This document shows, one piece after another, positions 1 through 8,353 of a stretch of DNA of 32,624 nt. The stretch's first letter is position 1. Every line of letters starts with the position of its first letter. The DNA comes from Leptolyngbyaceae cyanobacterium SM2_5_2 (GTDB lineage: Bacteria > Cyanobacteriota > Cyanobacteriia > Phormidesmidales > Phormidesmidaceae), in contig JAAUUR010000003.1 in the NCBI GenBank assembly GCA_012031045.1, forward strand, positions 1-32,624, written 5' to 3'. The notes under the pieces are model-generated. The model saw only the letters and a program-made list of their open reading frames with translations, was not told where the DNA came from and did not search any database. The position numbers and the translations under genes were made by a program.

Positions 1-173
1 TCGGCCCGTCGTTTTTTAGAGGCGACCACAGCGCAAGCGGCATTTGTCGGGATTGCTGCTCTTTTCTCAGCCACGGCAATCCGCCAATCTAGCTGTCGCG
101 TCACCGCTATGTACTTGACATTTGATATTTAATCTTCAGATCTTGATCTAGCGTTTGTTCATACCTAGTGCTG

Positions 174-1090
174 CTAGGGCAATTCTACCGATGTGGGTTT
201 AGCGATATGCGGTAAGCCCCAGCCCAGCTTTTCTCGTAGGACTTTGAAAAATTCCGGCGATCGCAGCCGAATAAACCTGGCCATATAGGGGGCACGGCAG
301 GTGCTAACCCAGTCCCCTGGCATCACGTAGCAGCCCGCGTTGCCGTCTACAATCATCACCAGCGGGTCGGGGTTAGCCGAGTGGATAGCCACCGTCTCGT
401 GGTCGGGGAAAACTAACCCCCGTGAAGCCAGGGAATGGGGACAGATAGGAATCAGTTGATTGACGGAAACACCAGGGGCAATCACTGGTCCCCCTGCCGA
501 GAGGGCGTAGGCCGTAGACCCGGTAGGCGTAGAGATGATAATACCGTCAGCCGCAATGTCTACCGGAGCATGGCGGCCAATGCCGACTTCAAAATGGCAC
601 ATGCTAGTGAGCGGCTCTCGATGCAGCACCATCTCGTTCAGACAGAGCGCCTCCCAAATCAGATCTTGGCGGTGAAATAGCTTGACCGCCAGCATCGCCC
701 GCTCTTCAATTTCGTAGTCTCCGGCGAGTACCTGGTCAATGGCCTGGGGCAGCTGGTTCAGGTAAGCTTCCGTTAAAAATCCCATGTGGCCAGTATTCAC
801 CGTCAACAGCGGCACTCCCACCGGCGCTAACTGGCGAAAGGCAGATAACACTGTGCCATCCCCCCCTAGCACCAGCGCAAACAGCATATCAGCATCAAAA
901 TGAGGCGGTACCAGGCTATCAATAGGCGTGTGACAAATGGGCCGCTCTGGGCTGGAATAGCCCAAAATACCGCCCACTCCAGTAGCCAAGCTCACCTCAA
1001 ATCCACGACCAATCAACTTTTCTTGCCATTCAAGAGCAACCTGATGGGCGACAGGTTTAACGTCGTTGTAATGATGCCGACCTTAGGCAC
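174..1090 (-). CDS. nadK: NAD kinase (ATP-NAD kinase), one frameshift near its 5' end
   Basis: ORF 174..1016 has GGDGT and the [18 protein letters not shown] motifs. Upstream on the minus strand GTG CCT AAG GTC GGC ATC ATT gives VPKVGII; adding one T near 1069 continues as [26 protein letters not shown], in frame with the ORF. Confidence 0.9.
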
Positions 1091-1386
1091 GGGCAGGTTC
1101 CAACTTCTATCTAGAGGAAAAGGGTTGAGACAAAAAGGTGTTCCACACCTGTTAAAGATGCCGAACACGGTAGGCAAAAATATGCCTTCATCCTAGGCTA
1201 CCGTTTTTTCGTCGTGGGTTAAACCGTTCCGCAGGGAATTCTACCCAGACGAGTAATTCATACCGTTGACGATATCTCTCTACTGATGCAGGTAGACCAA
1301 AAACTCATCAACAGTTATGGTACCTATTAGACATGTACGGGGAATTTGCTATCTACCCTTCCCCGCCGAATTCAGCCCTTACCGCT

Positions 1387-1647
1387 GTGACCACTCGCCT
1401 ACCCGAAACCACTGCCTACGTACGCATCACTCACCAATCTTGGAGCCAAGGCCGAATCGACGGTGAGGTTCGGGCTAGTGCATTATGACTGGCAGTTCAG
1501 TGGTGCTTTCGCCAGGGATATTTACAGGTGGAGCCATCCCTGGGCCGCGCCCTCATCTGTGAACCCCTAAGCCGCTTTCTAGAGCGGTTTGACTACCAGC
1601 TAGAGCCGGGAGGAGACTATTCCTTTACGATTCGGGCCAAGCTGTAG
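1387..1647 (+). CDS. DUF3146-like cyanobacterial conserved protein, with two compensating indels (in-frame TGA)
   Basis: Absent from the ORF track. Reading gives VTTRLPETTAYVRITHQSWSQGRIDGEVRAS-[AL*LAV]-QWCFRQGYLQVEPSLGRALICEPLSRFLERFDYQLEPGGDYSFTIRAKL*. Removing C and restoring T in G(C)ATTATGACTGGCAGTT(T)CAG gives DYDWQFQ. Confidence 0.65.
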
Positions 1648-1703
1648 GGAGGAAGGCGGAAGAGAGAGGGCAGAAGCGGGAAGAATGAAGCGGGTAGAAC
1701 GAA
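1648..1703. repeat. Degenerate purine-rich heptamer repeats (8 units, STRR-like)
   Basis: GGAGGAA GGCGGAA GAGAGAG GGCAGAA GCGGGAA GAATGAA GCGGGTA GAACGAA, starting at the base after the TAG of the upstream gene. Confidence 0.65.
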
Positions 1704-1724
1704 ATCTGACTCTGGGCGAACGAG

Positions 1725-2096
1725 CTAGAAAACAGAGAGCTGGGTGATGGCCTGCAAAACTTCGCGGCTGGCACTGGCTGGCCAACCTCCTTCGCAGCCT
1801 CGCCCTGACTGCACAATGAACCGCAGCGCAAAGGCCTCTGGAAAACCATCGGCTTCTAGCCACATCAAATTAGATTCGGCTTCGCAGGTAATACGCTCCT
1901 CATCCATAAGTTCCGACGCCATTGTGGCCATCGTTTGAGTCAGTTGCTGTGTTAGTCGGCAGAAGTCTCGAAATTCCTCTGCGGTTAGCTCAATCGCCCA
2001 GCTAGAGCCAGCCAACAGCCCTTGATAGGGAGATGACGATGACTCATCCCAACCCAAGCGCCAGCCAGTGCCCTCTTTAACAAAGCGCTGCCCCAT
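1725..2096 (-). CDS. DUF1818-like cyanobacterial conserved protein
   Basis: 123-aa ORF with GTGWRLGWD near the start and ALRFIVQSGRGCEGGWP near the end; lies just downstream of rpoZ on the same strand. Confidence 0.6.
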   Translation of the reverse strand: MGQRFVKEGTGWRLGWDESSSSPYQGLLAGSSWAIELTAEEFRDFCRLTQQLTQTMATMASELMDEERITCEAESNLMWLEADGFPEAFALRFIVQSGRGCEGGWPASASREVLQAITQLSVF

Positions 2097-2117
2097 AGCC
2101 TGTGTTGGCCCTAAACT

Positions 2118-2345
2118 CTATTCACCGATAATTTCGGGCTGTGTGAGCTCGTCCGACATTTCAATGATGGCTCGCAGCACCGGCTTCATTTTAGGATCTT
2201 CGTAGTTCTCAAAATCTTCAAACCGGCGACGCTGGGCTCGGTTAGCGACCTGCACCGTAATTCGATAGCGGTTTGAGGCGGCCCGAATCAAATCTTCAGT
2301 ACGGCGCAAAATTTGCGTGCTGTCGAAGGGAGAACGCTTAACCAT
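2118..2345 (-). CDS. rpoZ: DNA-directed RNA polymerase omega subunit
   Basis: [67 protein letters not shown] resembles cyanobacterial RpoZ; start placed at the internal Met of the 2118..2426 ORF. Confidence 0.85.
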   Translation of the reverse strand: MVKRSPFDSTQILRRTEDLIRAASNRYRITVQVANRAQRRRFEDFENYEDPKMKPVLRAIIEMSDELTQPEIIGE

Positions 2346-2445
2346 AGAAAACCTATCTAAATGGGTGCAAGGCTCTATCCTATCAAGGATTACGGGGAGT
2401 GAGGGGATCAGCCTTAGGCAGGACAAGCTGCAACCTAGGGATTCG

Positions 2446-2466
2446 GGAGCTAGGAGCTAGGAGATT
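2446..2466. repeat. Short heptamer repeats (STRR-like)
   Basis: GGAGCTA GGAGCTA GGAGATT. Confidence 0.65.
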
Positions 2467-2631
2467 GGCGGCTTCCGACAGCTGGCCAGGAGATTTGCCC
2501 TGCGTTGAGCTGAAGCCAAATTGGGTAAGCCTTGATCAGCAATTCTTGATCGGCAATTTTAAGATTAGGATCTTTCAGATCCTTGAACGGCCATGGTATG
2601 ATTAGAGACTGTGTCGAAACTATGTCTAACC

Positions 2632-2829
2632 ATGCCAAAACTCAAGTCTCGCAAGGCTGCGGCTAAGCGCTTTCGCCGCAGTGGTAGCGGCAAAATTATG
2701 CGTCGCAAGGCGTTCAAAAACCACATGCTAGAGCACAAAAATGCAACTCGTCGCAGTCGGCTGTCTAAAATCGCAACAGTATCTGAAACCGATGCTCCTA
2801 ACGTAGAGCTGATGCTGCCCTACCTCTAG
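2632..2829 (+). CDS. rpmI: 50S ribosomal protein L35 (bL35)
   Basis: [46 protein letters not shown]; followed by rplT. Confidence 0.95.
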   Translation: MPKLKSRKAAAKRFRRSGSGKIMRRKAFKNHMLEHKNATRRSRLSKIATVSETDAPNVELMLPYL

Positions 2830-2941
2830 CGGGTGGGCTGAGTAAATCGGCCAGGTTAGACATTTGGTGACATCTAGTTTTGATAAAGCTGCTCAGGTTT
2901 TGATTGTCCAGGTTTGAAGTACCCTAAGGATTTAGAGAGTC

Positions 2942-3292
2942 ATGGCACGTGTTAAGCGCGGCAATGTAGCCCGAAAGCGCCGCAAGAAAATTCTGAAGCT
3001 GGCTAAAGGGTTTAGAGGATCCCACTCGAAGCTCTTTCGCACCGCCAATCAACAGGTAATGAAGGCGCTGCGGTATGCTTACCGTGACCGCCGCAACCGC
3101 AAGCGCGATTTCCGTCGCCTTTGGATTACTCGGATCAACGCCGCAGCGCGGATGCATGGGCTGAGCTATAGCCAGCTGATTGGTCAGTTGAAGAAAGCCA
3201 ACATCGATCTCAACCGCAAAATACTGGCTCAAATGGCTGTGCTCGATCCTGATGGTTTTGCCAAGGTTGTTGAGGTAGCCGGCAAAGTCTAG
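2942..3292 (+). CDS. rplT: 50S ribosomal protein L20 (bL20)
   Basis: [62 protein letters not shown]. Confidence 0.97.
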   Translation: MARVKRGNVARKRRKKILKLAKGFRGSHSKLFRTANQQVMKALRYAYRDRRNRKRDFRRLWITRINAAARMHGLSYSQLIGQLKKANIDLNRKILAQMAVLDPDGFAKVVEVAGKV

Positions 3293-3307
3293 CCGCTGTT
3301 GTTTGGT

Positions 3308-4109
3308 ATGGTAGCCCCAGGAAATCGTCGGGTTCGGCTGATGCGATGGGTACTGGTGGGCTTGAGTTTAGTGGTAGGGGCACAGTGTGCTGTGTCCCCT
3401 GTTTTTGCGGCGGCTGATTTAGAGACTATTCAGGCCCGTGGTCACCTGATTGTGGCGGTACGAGAGGGTTGGCGTCCGCTTAGCTTTCGCACGGATCAGG
3501 GAGAGTTGGTAGGGCTAGAAGTAGAGTATCGCCCACCGCCTGGCGGAAGAGATGTTGGGTGATTCAGAGGCTGTGGTTTTCCAGGTTGTGTCTAACCTGG
3601 AGCGCATTCCTGCTGTGCTAGAAGGGCAGGCGGATTAGCGATCGCGGCTTAACCATGACACCAGAGCGCATGCGTCTGGTCAGCTTTAGCTTGCCGTACT
3701 ACCTGGATGGGGCCGGTTTTTTAGTCCGCGATGCCCAATTCACCCGTCTGCAAGATCTCCAGCGGCGGCGAGTGGGCCTATTGCAGGGGTCTAGCCTGGT
3801 GCCTACGGTGCGCCACGTGCTGCCCCAGGCTACGCTGGTACCCTTGCTCAGCTACCAGGAGGGGTATGGCCAACTCAGTCGGGGCCAGGTCGATGCGTTC
3901 GCTGGCGATGTTACTACCCTCGTGGGCTGGCAGCAAGAGCACCCAGGCTACACTCTGCTGCCTACTCTGGCTTCAACAGAACCGCTAGCTATTGCCCTGC
4001 CAAGGGTACTCAGTTCAACGATCTCCGCACCATTATTAATGCCACGCTCGCAGGCTGGCATGAAAGTGGCTGGTTAGAAGCACGAGCAACCTGCTGGGGA
4101 CTGCCCTAA
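3308..4109 (+). CDS. Amino-acid ABC transporter-type periplasmic substrate-binding protein, broken by about four single-base indels
   Basis: Pieces join into LETIQARGHLIVAVREGWRPLSFRTDQGELVGLEVE-IAHRLAEEMLGDSEAVVFQVVSNLERIPAVLEGQAD-LAIAGLTMTPERMRLVSFSLPYYLDGAGFLV...LAIALPKGTQFNDLRTIINATLAGWHESGWLEARATCWGLP* after one deletion (about 3537) and three insertions (about 3636, 3647, 4001). Confidence 0.75.
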
Positions 4110-4139
4110 CTCATGCCAAGATAAATACAGACCTGTCGG

Positions 4140-4688
4140 ATGCGCGTTAATCATGGAGAACAGCAAGCTGCTTTTGACTTACCTAGCATTCTACTGGCGT
4201 TGCTCAGTGTTGCTGCCTTTTTTGTGCTGCGCCAGGTGCTCAAAACCCGCCGTATTGAAGGAACCCTCTCGCGGTTGCAGGCTAAGCTGACTAAAGAGAA
4301 GGGTACGGCTCAGGAATACTACGAGCTGGGCAGTTTACTCCTTGATAAAAAACTTTACACTCAGTCGGCTCTTTACCTTCAGCAGGCGCTCAAACAAATT
4401 GCCGACGATGAGACAGAGAATGCGGCCCTGGTCTACAACGCTCTGGGCTACACTTACTTTGCCCAAGAGCAGTATGACCTCGCTATTCGAAACTATAAAG
4501 AGGCGCTGAAGCTGATGCCTGATTACGTGACAGCCCTGAATAACCTGGGCCATAGCTACGAGCGCAAGCAGTTGATGAATCAAGCCCTAGAAACCTACGA
4601 AAGTGCCCTAACCCTTGAACCCAAAAACGGCACAGCCAAACGCCGGGCTGAATCGCTGCGGAAGCGACTGGTCGCCGCTGAAAAGTAG
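4140..4688 (+). CDS. ycf37: TPR protein resembling Ycf37 (photosystem I assembly-related)
   Basis: N-terminal hydrophobic segment followed by VLRQVLKTRRIEGTLSRLQAKLTKEKGTAQEYYELGSLLLDKKLYTQSALYLQQALK and further TPR units (YNALGYTYFAQEQYDLAIRNYKEALKLMPDYVTALNNLGHSYERK). Confidence 0.65.
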   Translation: MRVNHGEQQAAFDLPSILLALLSVAAFFVLRQVLKTRRIEGTLSRLQAKLTKEKGTAQEYYELGSLLLDKKLYTQSALYLQQALKQIADDETENAALVYNALGYTYFAQEQYDLAIRNYKEALKLMPDYVTALNNLGHSYERKQLMNQALETYESALTLEPKNGTAKRRAESLRKRLVAAEK

Positions 4689-5070
4689 GCGGGCACCGAA
4701 TGTTCCTATCTCCTCGTTATCGGCAATTCTCGGTAATGAGAAATGCTGAAAGTAATAGCCGCAATTCCCATGATGGGTAGGGGTCTCCGGGCATTCGGGG
4801 TTGTCGCTAGCATTAGCCCTGAACCTTGGTCTAGAAGGCTTGGCTTAAGGCTAACCTCCTCTGAAGCAGATATCTGGGTCTCTATAGTTTGTTTTAGCAA
4901 ACTTCTGCTATGAGCACGGGAGTTTACTTCTGGGCGGTCTAGGCTCTAGTCCAGTGGCCCAACGCCAAACTGAACATGGCTATTATTCCTCTTGCTCAGA
5001 GAAATTCCAGCATCAGTCATGGTAGAATGTTGTGTTTTTGCGCCGATTCACTGATTAAGGAGTAGGGGGC

Positions 5071-6353
5071 ATGAATTCACTGGGACGACACATTTTGGTG
5101 GAATTTTTTGGGTGTTCGGCAGAAATCTTAAACGACGTGCCGCTAATTGAGTCGAGCATGGTGGCGGCGGCTAAGGAAGCTGGAGCAACGGTGATTAGCT
5201 CTGTATTTCATCACTTTTCACCCTTTGGCGTGTCTGGGGTGGTGGTCATTCAGGAAAGTCACCTGGCTATTCACACCTGGCCTGAGTATCGCTACGCGGC
5301 GGTGGATTTGTTTACCTGCGGCCACACGGTCAACCCCTGGATTTCCTTTGACAAGCTCAAGGCTGCCTTTGAAGCCGACTACGGGTCTGCCCTGGAAATG
5401 AACCGGGGTCAGCTAGAGCTGTTTGAGCGGGTTGATATAGACCTGGGCGAACTGCGAGATGAGGCGACCAATAAGTTGGTAACCCCCAAGCAAAGCCGCA
5501 GCGTCTGGTTTACCGACAAGAACGAGAATATTGCGCTGTCGATTCGGCACAAGGGCGATCGCGTCTTCCGCGAAAAATCTCCCTATCAAACCGTGGAAAT
5601 TTTCGACACCTTCGCCTATGGCAAAATGCTCACCATCGACAGATGGTGATGTGCAGCGAAAAGGATGAAAACGCTTACCACGAAATGATTATCCATGTCC
5701 CCATGCTGCTTAACCCCAGTTTCAGGGATGTGCTGGTAATTGGCGGCGGCGACGGTGGCAGCGTGCGGGAAATTCTCCGCCACCCCCAGGTGGAGCGGGT
5801 GACGATGGTGGAAATTGATGACGCCGTCGTGCGGGCCTCCAGGGAATTTTTGCCCTCCCTATCCAACGCCCTGGATGATCCCAAGCTCGACCTGCGCATT
5901 GAGGACGGCATTGCCTTTGTGGCCAATGCCCCCGACGCCAGCTACGACCTGATCGTGATCGACTCCTCGGATCCAGTGGGGCCATCAGAGGGGTTGTTTA
6001 GCACCGAGTTTTACCAGCAGGTCTACCGCTGTCTCAAGCCTGGCGGGGCCATTACGGCCCAGAGCGAATCTCCCCGGTTTAACCAGAACGCCTTTGTGGA
6101 TATTCACCACTGCCTAAAGGGAATTTTTGGGGCTGATAATGTGTTCTGCTACCTGGCCTTTATTCCTACCTACCCCACCGGCATGTGGAGCTTTAACTAC
6201 GCTACTAAAGGTGCAGTTCATCCCCTACAGGGGTTGGATGCCCAATGCTCAGAGGCTTTTGCGGCTAAGCATGGCCTGCAATACTACAACGTTGGTATGC
6301 ACCAGGCCGCCTTTGCCTTGCCAACCTTTGTGCAGACCATGCTGAAGGAGTAG
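5071..6353 (+). CDS. Fused S-adenosylmethionine decarboxylase (SpeD) - spermidine synthase (SpeE), one frameshift at about 5642
   Basis: N-terminus [42 protein letters not shown] is class-1b AdoMetDC. C-terminus VWFTDKN...[33 protein letters not shown]...[28 protein letters not shown]...[17 protein letters not shown] is SpeE. One base missing in ATCGACAG(N)ATGGTGATG. Confidence 0.88.
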
Positions 6354-6501
6354 ATCCTGGCTCGCCTAGGAGCCCTAGCCAGGTGGGATTTAGAGTCTAC
6401 GAAACAGGGGTTAGACCGCACGGAGCTAGCTGTCATGCAATTCGTTACGGGATTGAGGGATGAAGTTATCGATTTCCAAGGGATGGTCAAGGAGTTAAGT
6501 C

Positions 6502-7551
6502 ATGATGTCGTCTTCCTCAGTGATAGGAAGTTCCGGTTCCACCTTTAACCCTAGTGGCGTTGGCCTGGAGAATGGCAATCTCTACGGTCTACCCCATGAT
6601 TACGACACGGCGGCAATCATAGTTTTTGGTGTCCCCTGGGAAGTTACCGTGTCTTACCACACGGGCACCGCCCAGGGGCCAAGGCGAGTGTTAGAAGCCT
6701 CTCCCCAACTTGACCTGTACGATTTAGATAATCCTGACGGTTGGCGGCAGGGGATCTTTATGCCATCAATTCCGGCGCATTTGCTAGCCCTCAATCAGCA
6801 GGTGCGGGAGTCGGCGAATCGGGTCATTCAGGCTACGGAGGAGGGGGTGGCGATCGCCAACCAACCCCTCTTACAAGCCGACTTAGATAGCGTCAACCAT
6901 GCCTGCGAACAAATGACCGGCTGGCTCTATGCTCAGACTACGGCGGCCCTGGCCCAGGGTAAACGGGTGGGGGTGATTGGCGGTGACCACAGCGTTCCCC
7001 TCGGCTATTTGCAGGCTTTGGGCGAGCGCTATGCTGACTTTGGCATTCTCCACATCGACGCCCATGCTGACCTGCGCCAGGCCTACCAGGGCTTTCGCTA
7101 CTCCCATGCTTCAATCATGCATAACGTGCTGGGCCTGCCCCAGGTGAGCAAGCTGGTGCAGGTGGGCATTCGTGACATTTGCCATGATGAAGTTTCGTTA
7201 ATCAACCACGCTGAAGGGCGAGTGATCACCTACTACGATCCCGCCCTCAAGGAGAAGGGGTATCAGGGCATCCCCTGGTTAAGCCAGTGCGAGGAGATCG
7301 TGGCGAATCTTCCCCAGCAGGTTTACGTGAGTTTTGATGTAGACGGCCTCGACCCCAAGCTATGCCCCCACACGGGCACGCCTGTCCCCGGCGGACTGGA
7401 ACTGGAGGAGGTCTTCTGCCTGCTGCGGCAGGTAATCCGTAGTGGACGGCACATTATCGGCTTTGACCTTTCAGAGGTCGGCAACGGCGAATGGGATGGC
7501 AACGTCGGGGCTAGAGCCGTCTACAAGCTCTGTTGTTTGATGGGGTTGTGA
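6502..7551 (+). CDS. Arginase/agmatinase-family ureohydrolase (substrate unresolved; agmatinase suggested by context)
   Basis: Metal-binding motifs GGDHS, DAHAD and SFDVDGLDP, plus HTGTPVPGGL, in a 349-aa ORF directly after the spermidine genes. Confidence 0.85.
   Translation: MMSSSSVIGSSGSTFNPSGVGLENGNLYGLPHDYDTAAIIVFGVPWEVTVSYHTGTAQGPRRVLEASPQLDLYDLDNPDGWRQGIFMPSIPAHLLALNQQVRESANRVIQATEEGVAIANQPLLQADLDSVNHACEQMTGWLYAQTTAALAQGKRVGVIGGDHSVPLGYLQALGERYADFGILHIDAHADLRQAYQGFRYSHASIMHNVLGLPQVSKLVQVGIRDICHDEVSLINHAEGRVITYYDPALKEKGYQGIPWLSQCEEIVANLPQQVYVSFDVDGLDPKLCPHTGTPVPGGLELEEVFCLLRQVIRSGRHIIGFDLSEVGNGEWDGNVGARAVYKLCCLMGL
6850..6857. repeat. HIP1 octamer GCGATCGC (one example of many in the window)
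   Basis: GCGATCGC recurs many times across the window, for example near 3638, 10594, 17454, 20406, 21010, 21163, 24792, 27246 and 32139. Confidence 0.9.
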
Positions 7552-7642
7552 CCCCTCAGGTAGGTGCAGAGCAAGGCATCCAGCGAAAATTGTCGCGTCC
7601 TAGCTTGGCCCAGTCTAGACCCAGGTGCCTCAATTTGATGAG

Positions 7643-7712
7643 TCAGACTGATCTCATTTCCACAACGGTTCGTTAAATCAGACTGATCTCATTTCCACAA
7701 CGGTTCGTTAAA
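7643..7712. repeat. Perfect tandem duplication, 2 x 35 bp
   Basis: tcagactgatctcatttccacaacggttcgttaaa occurs at 7643-7677 and again at 7678-7712 with no spacer. Confidence 0.97.
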
Positions 7713-7765
7713 ATAGAAAAACTCAGGCTCTTGGGTCTGGGTTCCTTTAGCAGTAATGTTTTGGG

Positions 7766-7789
7766 AAGTGGGTCACCGCCCACTTTTTT
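7766..7789 (+). terminator. Terminator/attenuator-like hairpin in the rimP leader
   Basis: AAGTGGG(7766-7772)-TCACCG-CCCACTT(7779-7785) followed by a T run, about 25 nt before the rimP start. Confidence 0.75.
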
Positions 7790-7813
7790 ATTGGCTAAAT
7801 TTTCACCTGTTCT

Positions 7814-8284
7814 ATGACCCATCCGCTGATTCCCCAGGTGTTAGAGCTAGCAACCCCCGTTGCCGACCAACTCAGGCTAGAGGTGGTTGATGCCGTCTTT
7901 CAAACTAATCAGTCGCCGCCGGTACTGCGGATCGACGTGCGCAGCCTGGAAAACGAGGATACCGGCCTGGAAGACTGCGAAAAAATGAGCCAGGCGCTGG
8001 AAGCCGTGCTTGACACCAGTGATTTGATCCCTGATGCCTACGTGCTAGAAATTTCTAGCCCTGGCATTTCGTCCGATCTTTCGACTGATCGCGACTTCGT
8101 AGTCTTTAAAGGATTCATGGTCGAGGTTCGGCTGGCCGAGCCTCACCGGGGCAAGCAAACCTGGGTAGGACAACTGGTGCGTCGTGACGAGGAAGTTGTG
8201 GTACTGAGTCAGCGAGGCAAGGCGATTACCCTACCCAGAGCCTTAGTCACCGCTGTGGAACTGAGTAATCAAAGCCCCGATTAA
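7814..8284 (+). CDS. rimP: Ribosome maturation factor RimP
   Basis: 156-aa ORF with LRIDVRSLENEDTGLEDCEKMSQALEAVLDTSDLIPDAYVLEISSPGISSDLSTDRDFVVFKGF; upstream of nusA. Confidence 0.93.
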   Translation: MTHPLIPQVLELATPVADQLRLEVVDAVFQTNQSPPVLRIDVRSLENEDTGLEDCEKMSQALEAVLDTSDLIPDAYVLEISSPGISSDLSTDRDFVVFKGFMVEVRLAEPHRGKQTWVGQLVRRDEEVVVLSQRGKAITLPRALVTAVELSNQSPD

Positions 8285-8353
8285 TGCGGCTGTTCAGTCG
8301 CCCAGGGTGAGGGTGGCAAGATTGTGTTTCAAAAATTTAATGTCTAGAGGTAA

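Noticed and set aside
1166-1212. Hairpin ACGGTAG...CTACCGTTTTTT as a + strand terminator
   Set aside because: No + strand gene ends upstream of it in the window; it lies in the nadK 5' region on the opposite strand, so the role is unclear.
5642-5650. Programmed frameshift between SpeD and SpeE
   Set aside because: No slippery sequence, and similar 1-nt shifts occur in many unrelated genes here, so an error is simpler.
6356-6383. Hairpin CCTGGCT...AGCCAGG after speD-speE as a terminator
   Set aside because: No T run follows; too weak to assign.
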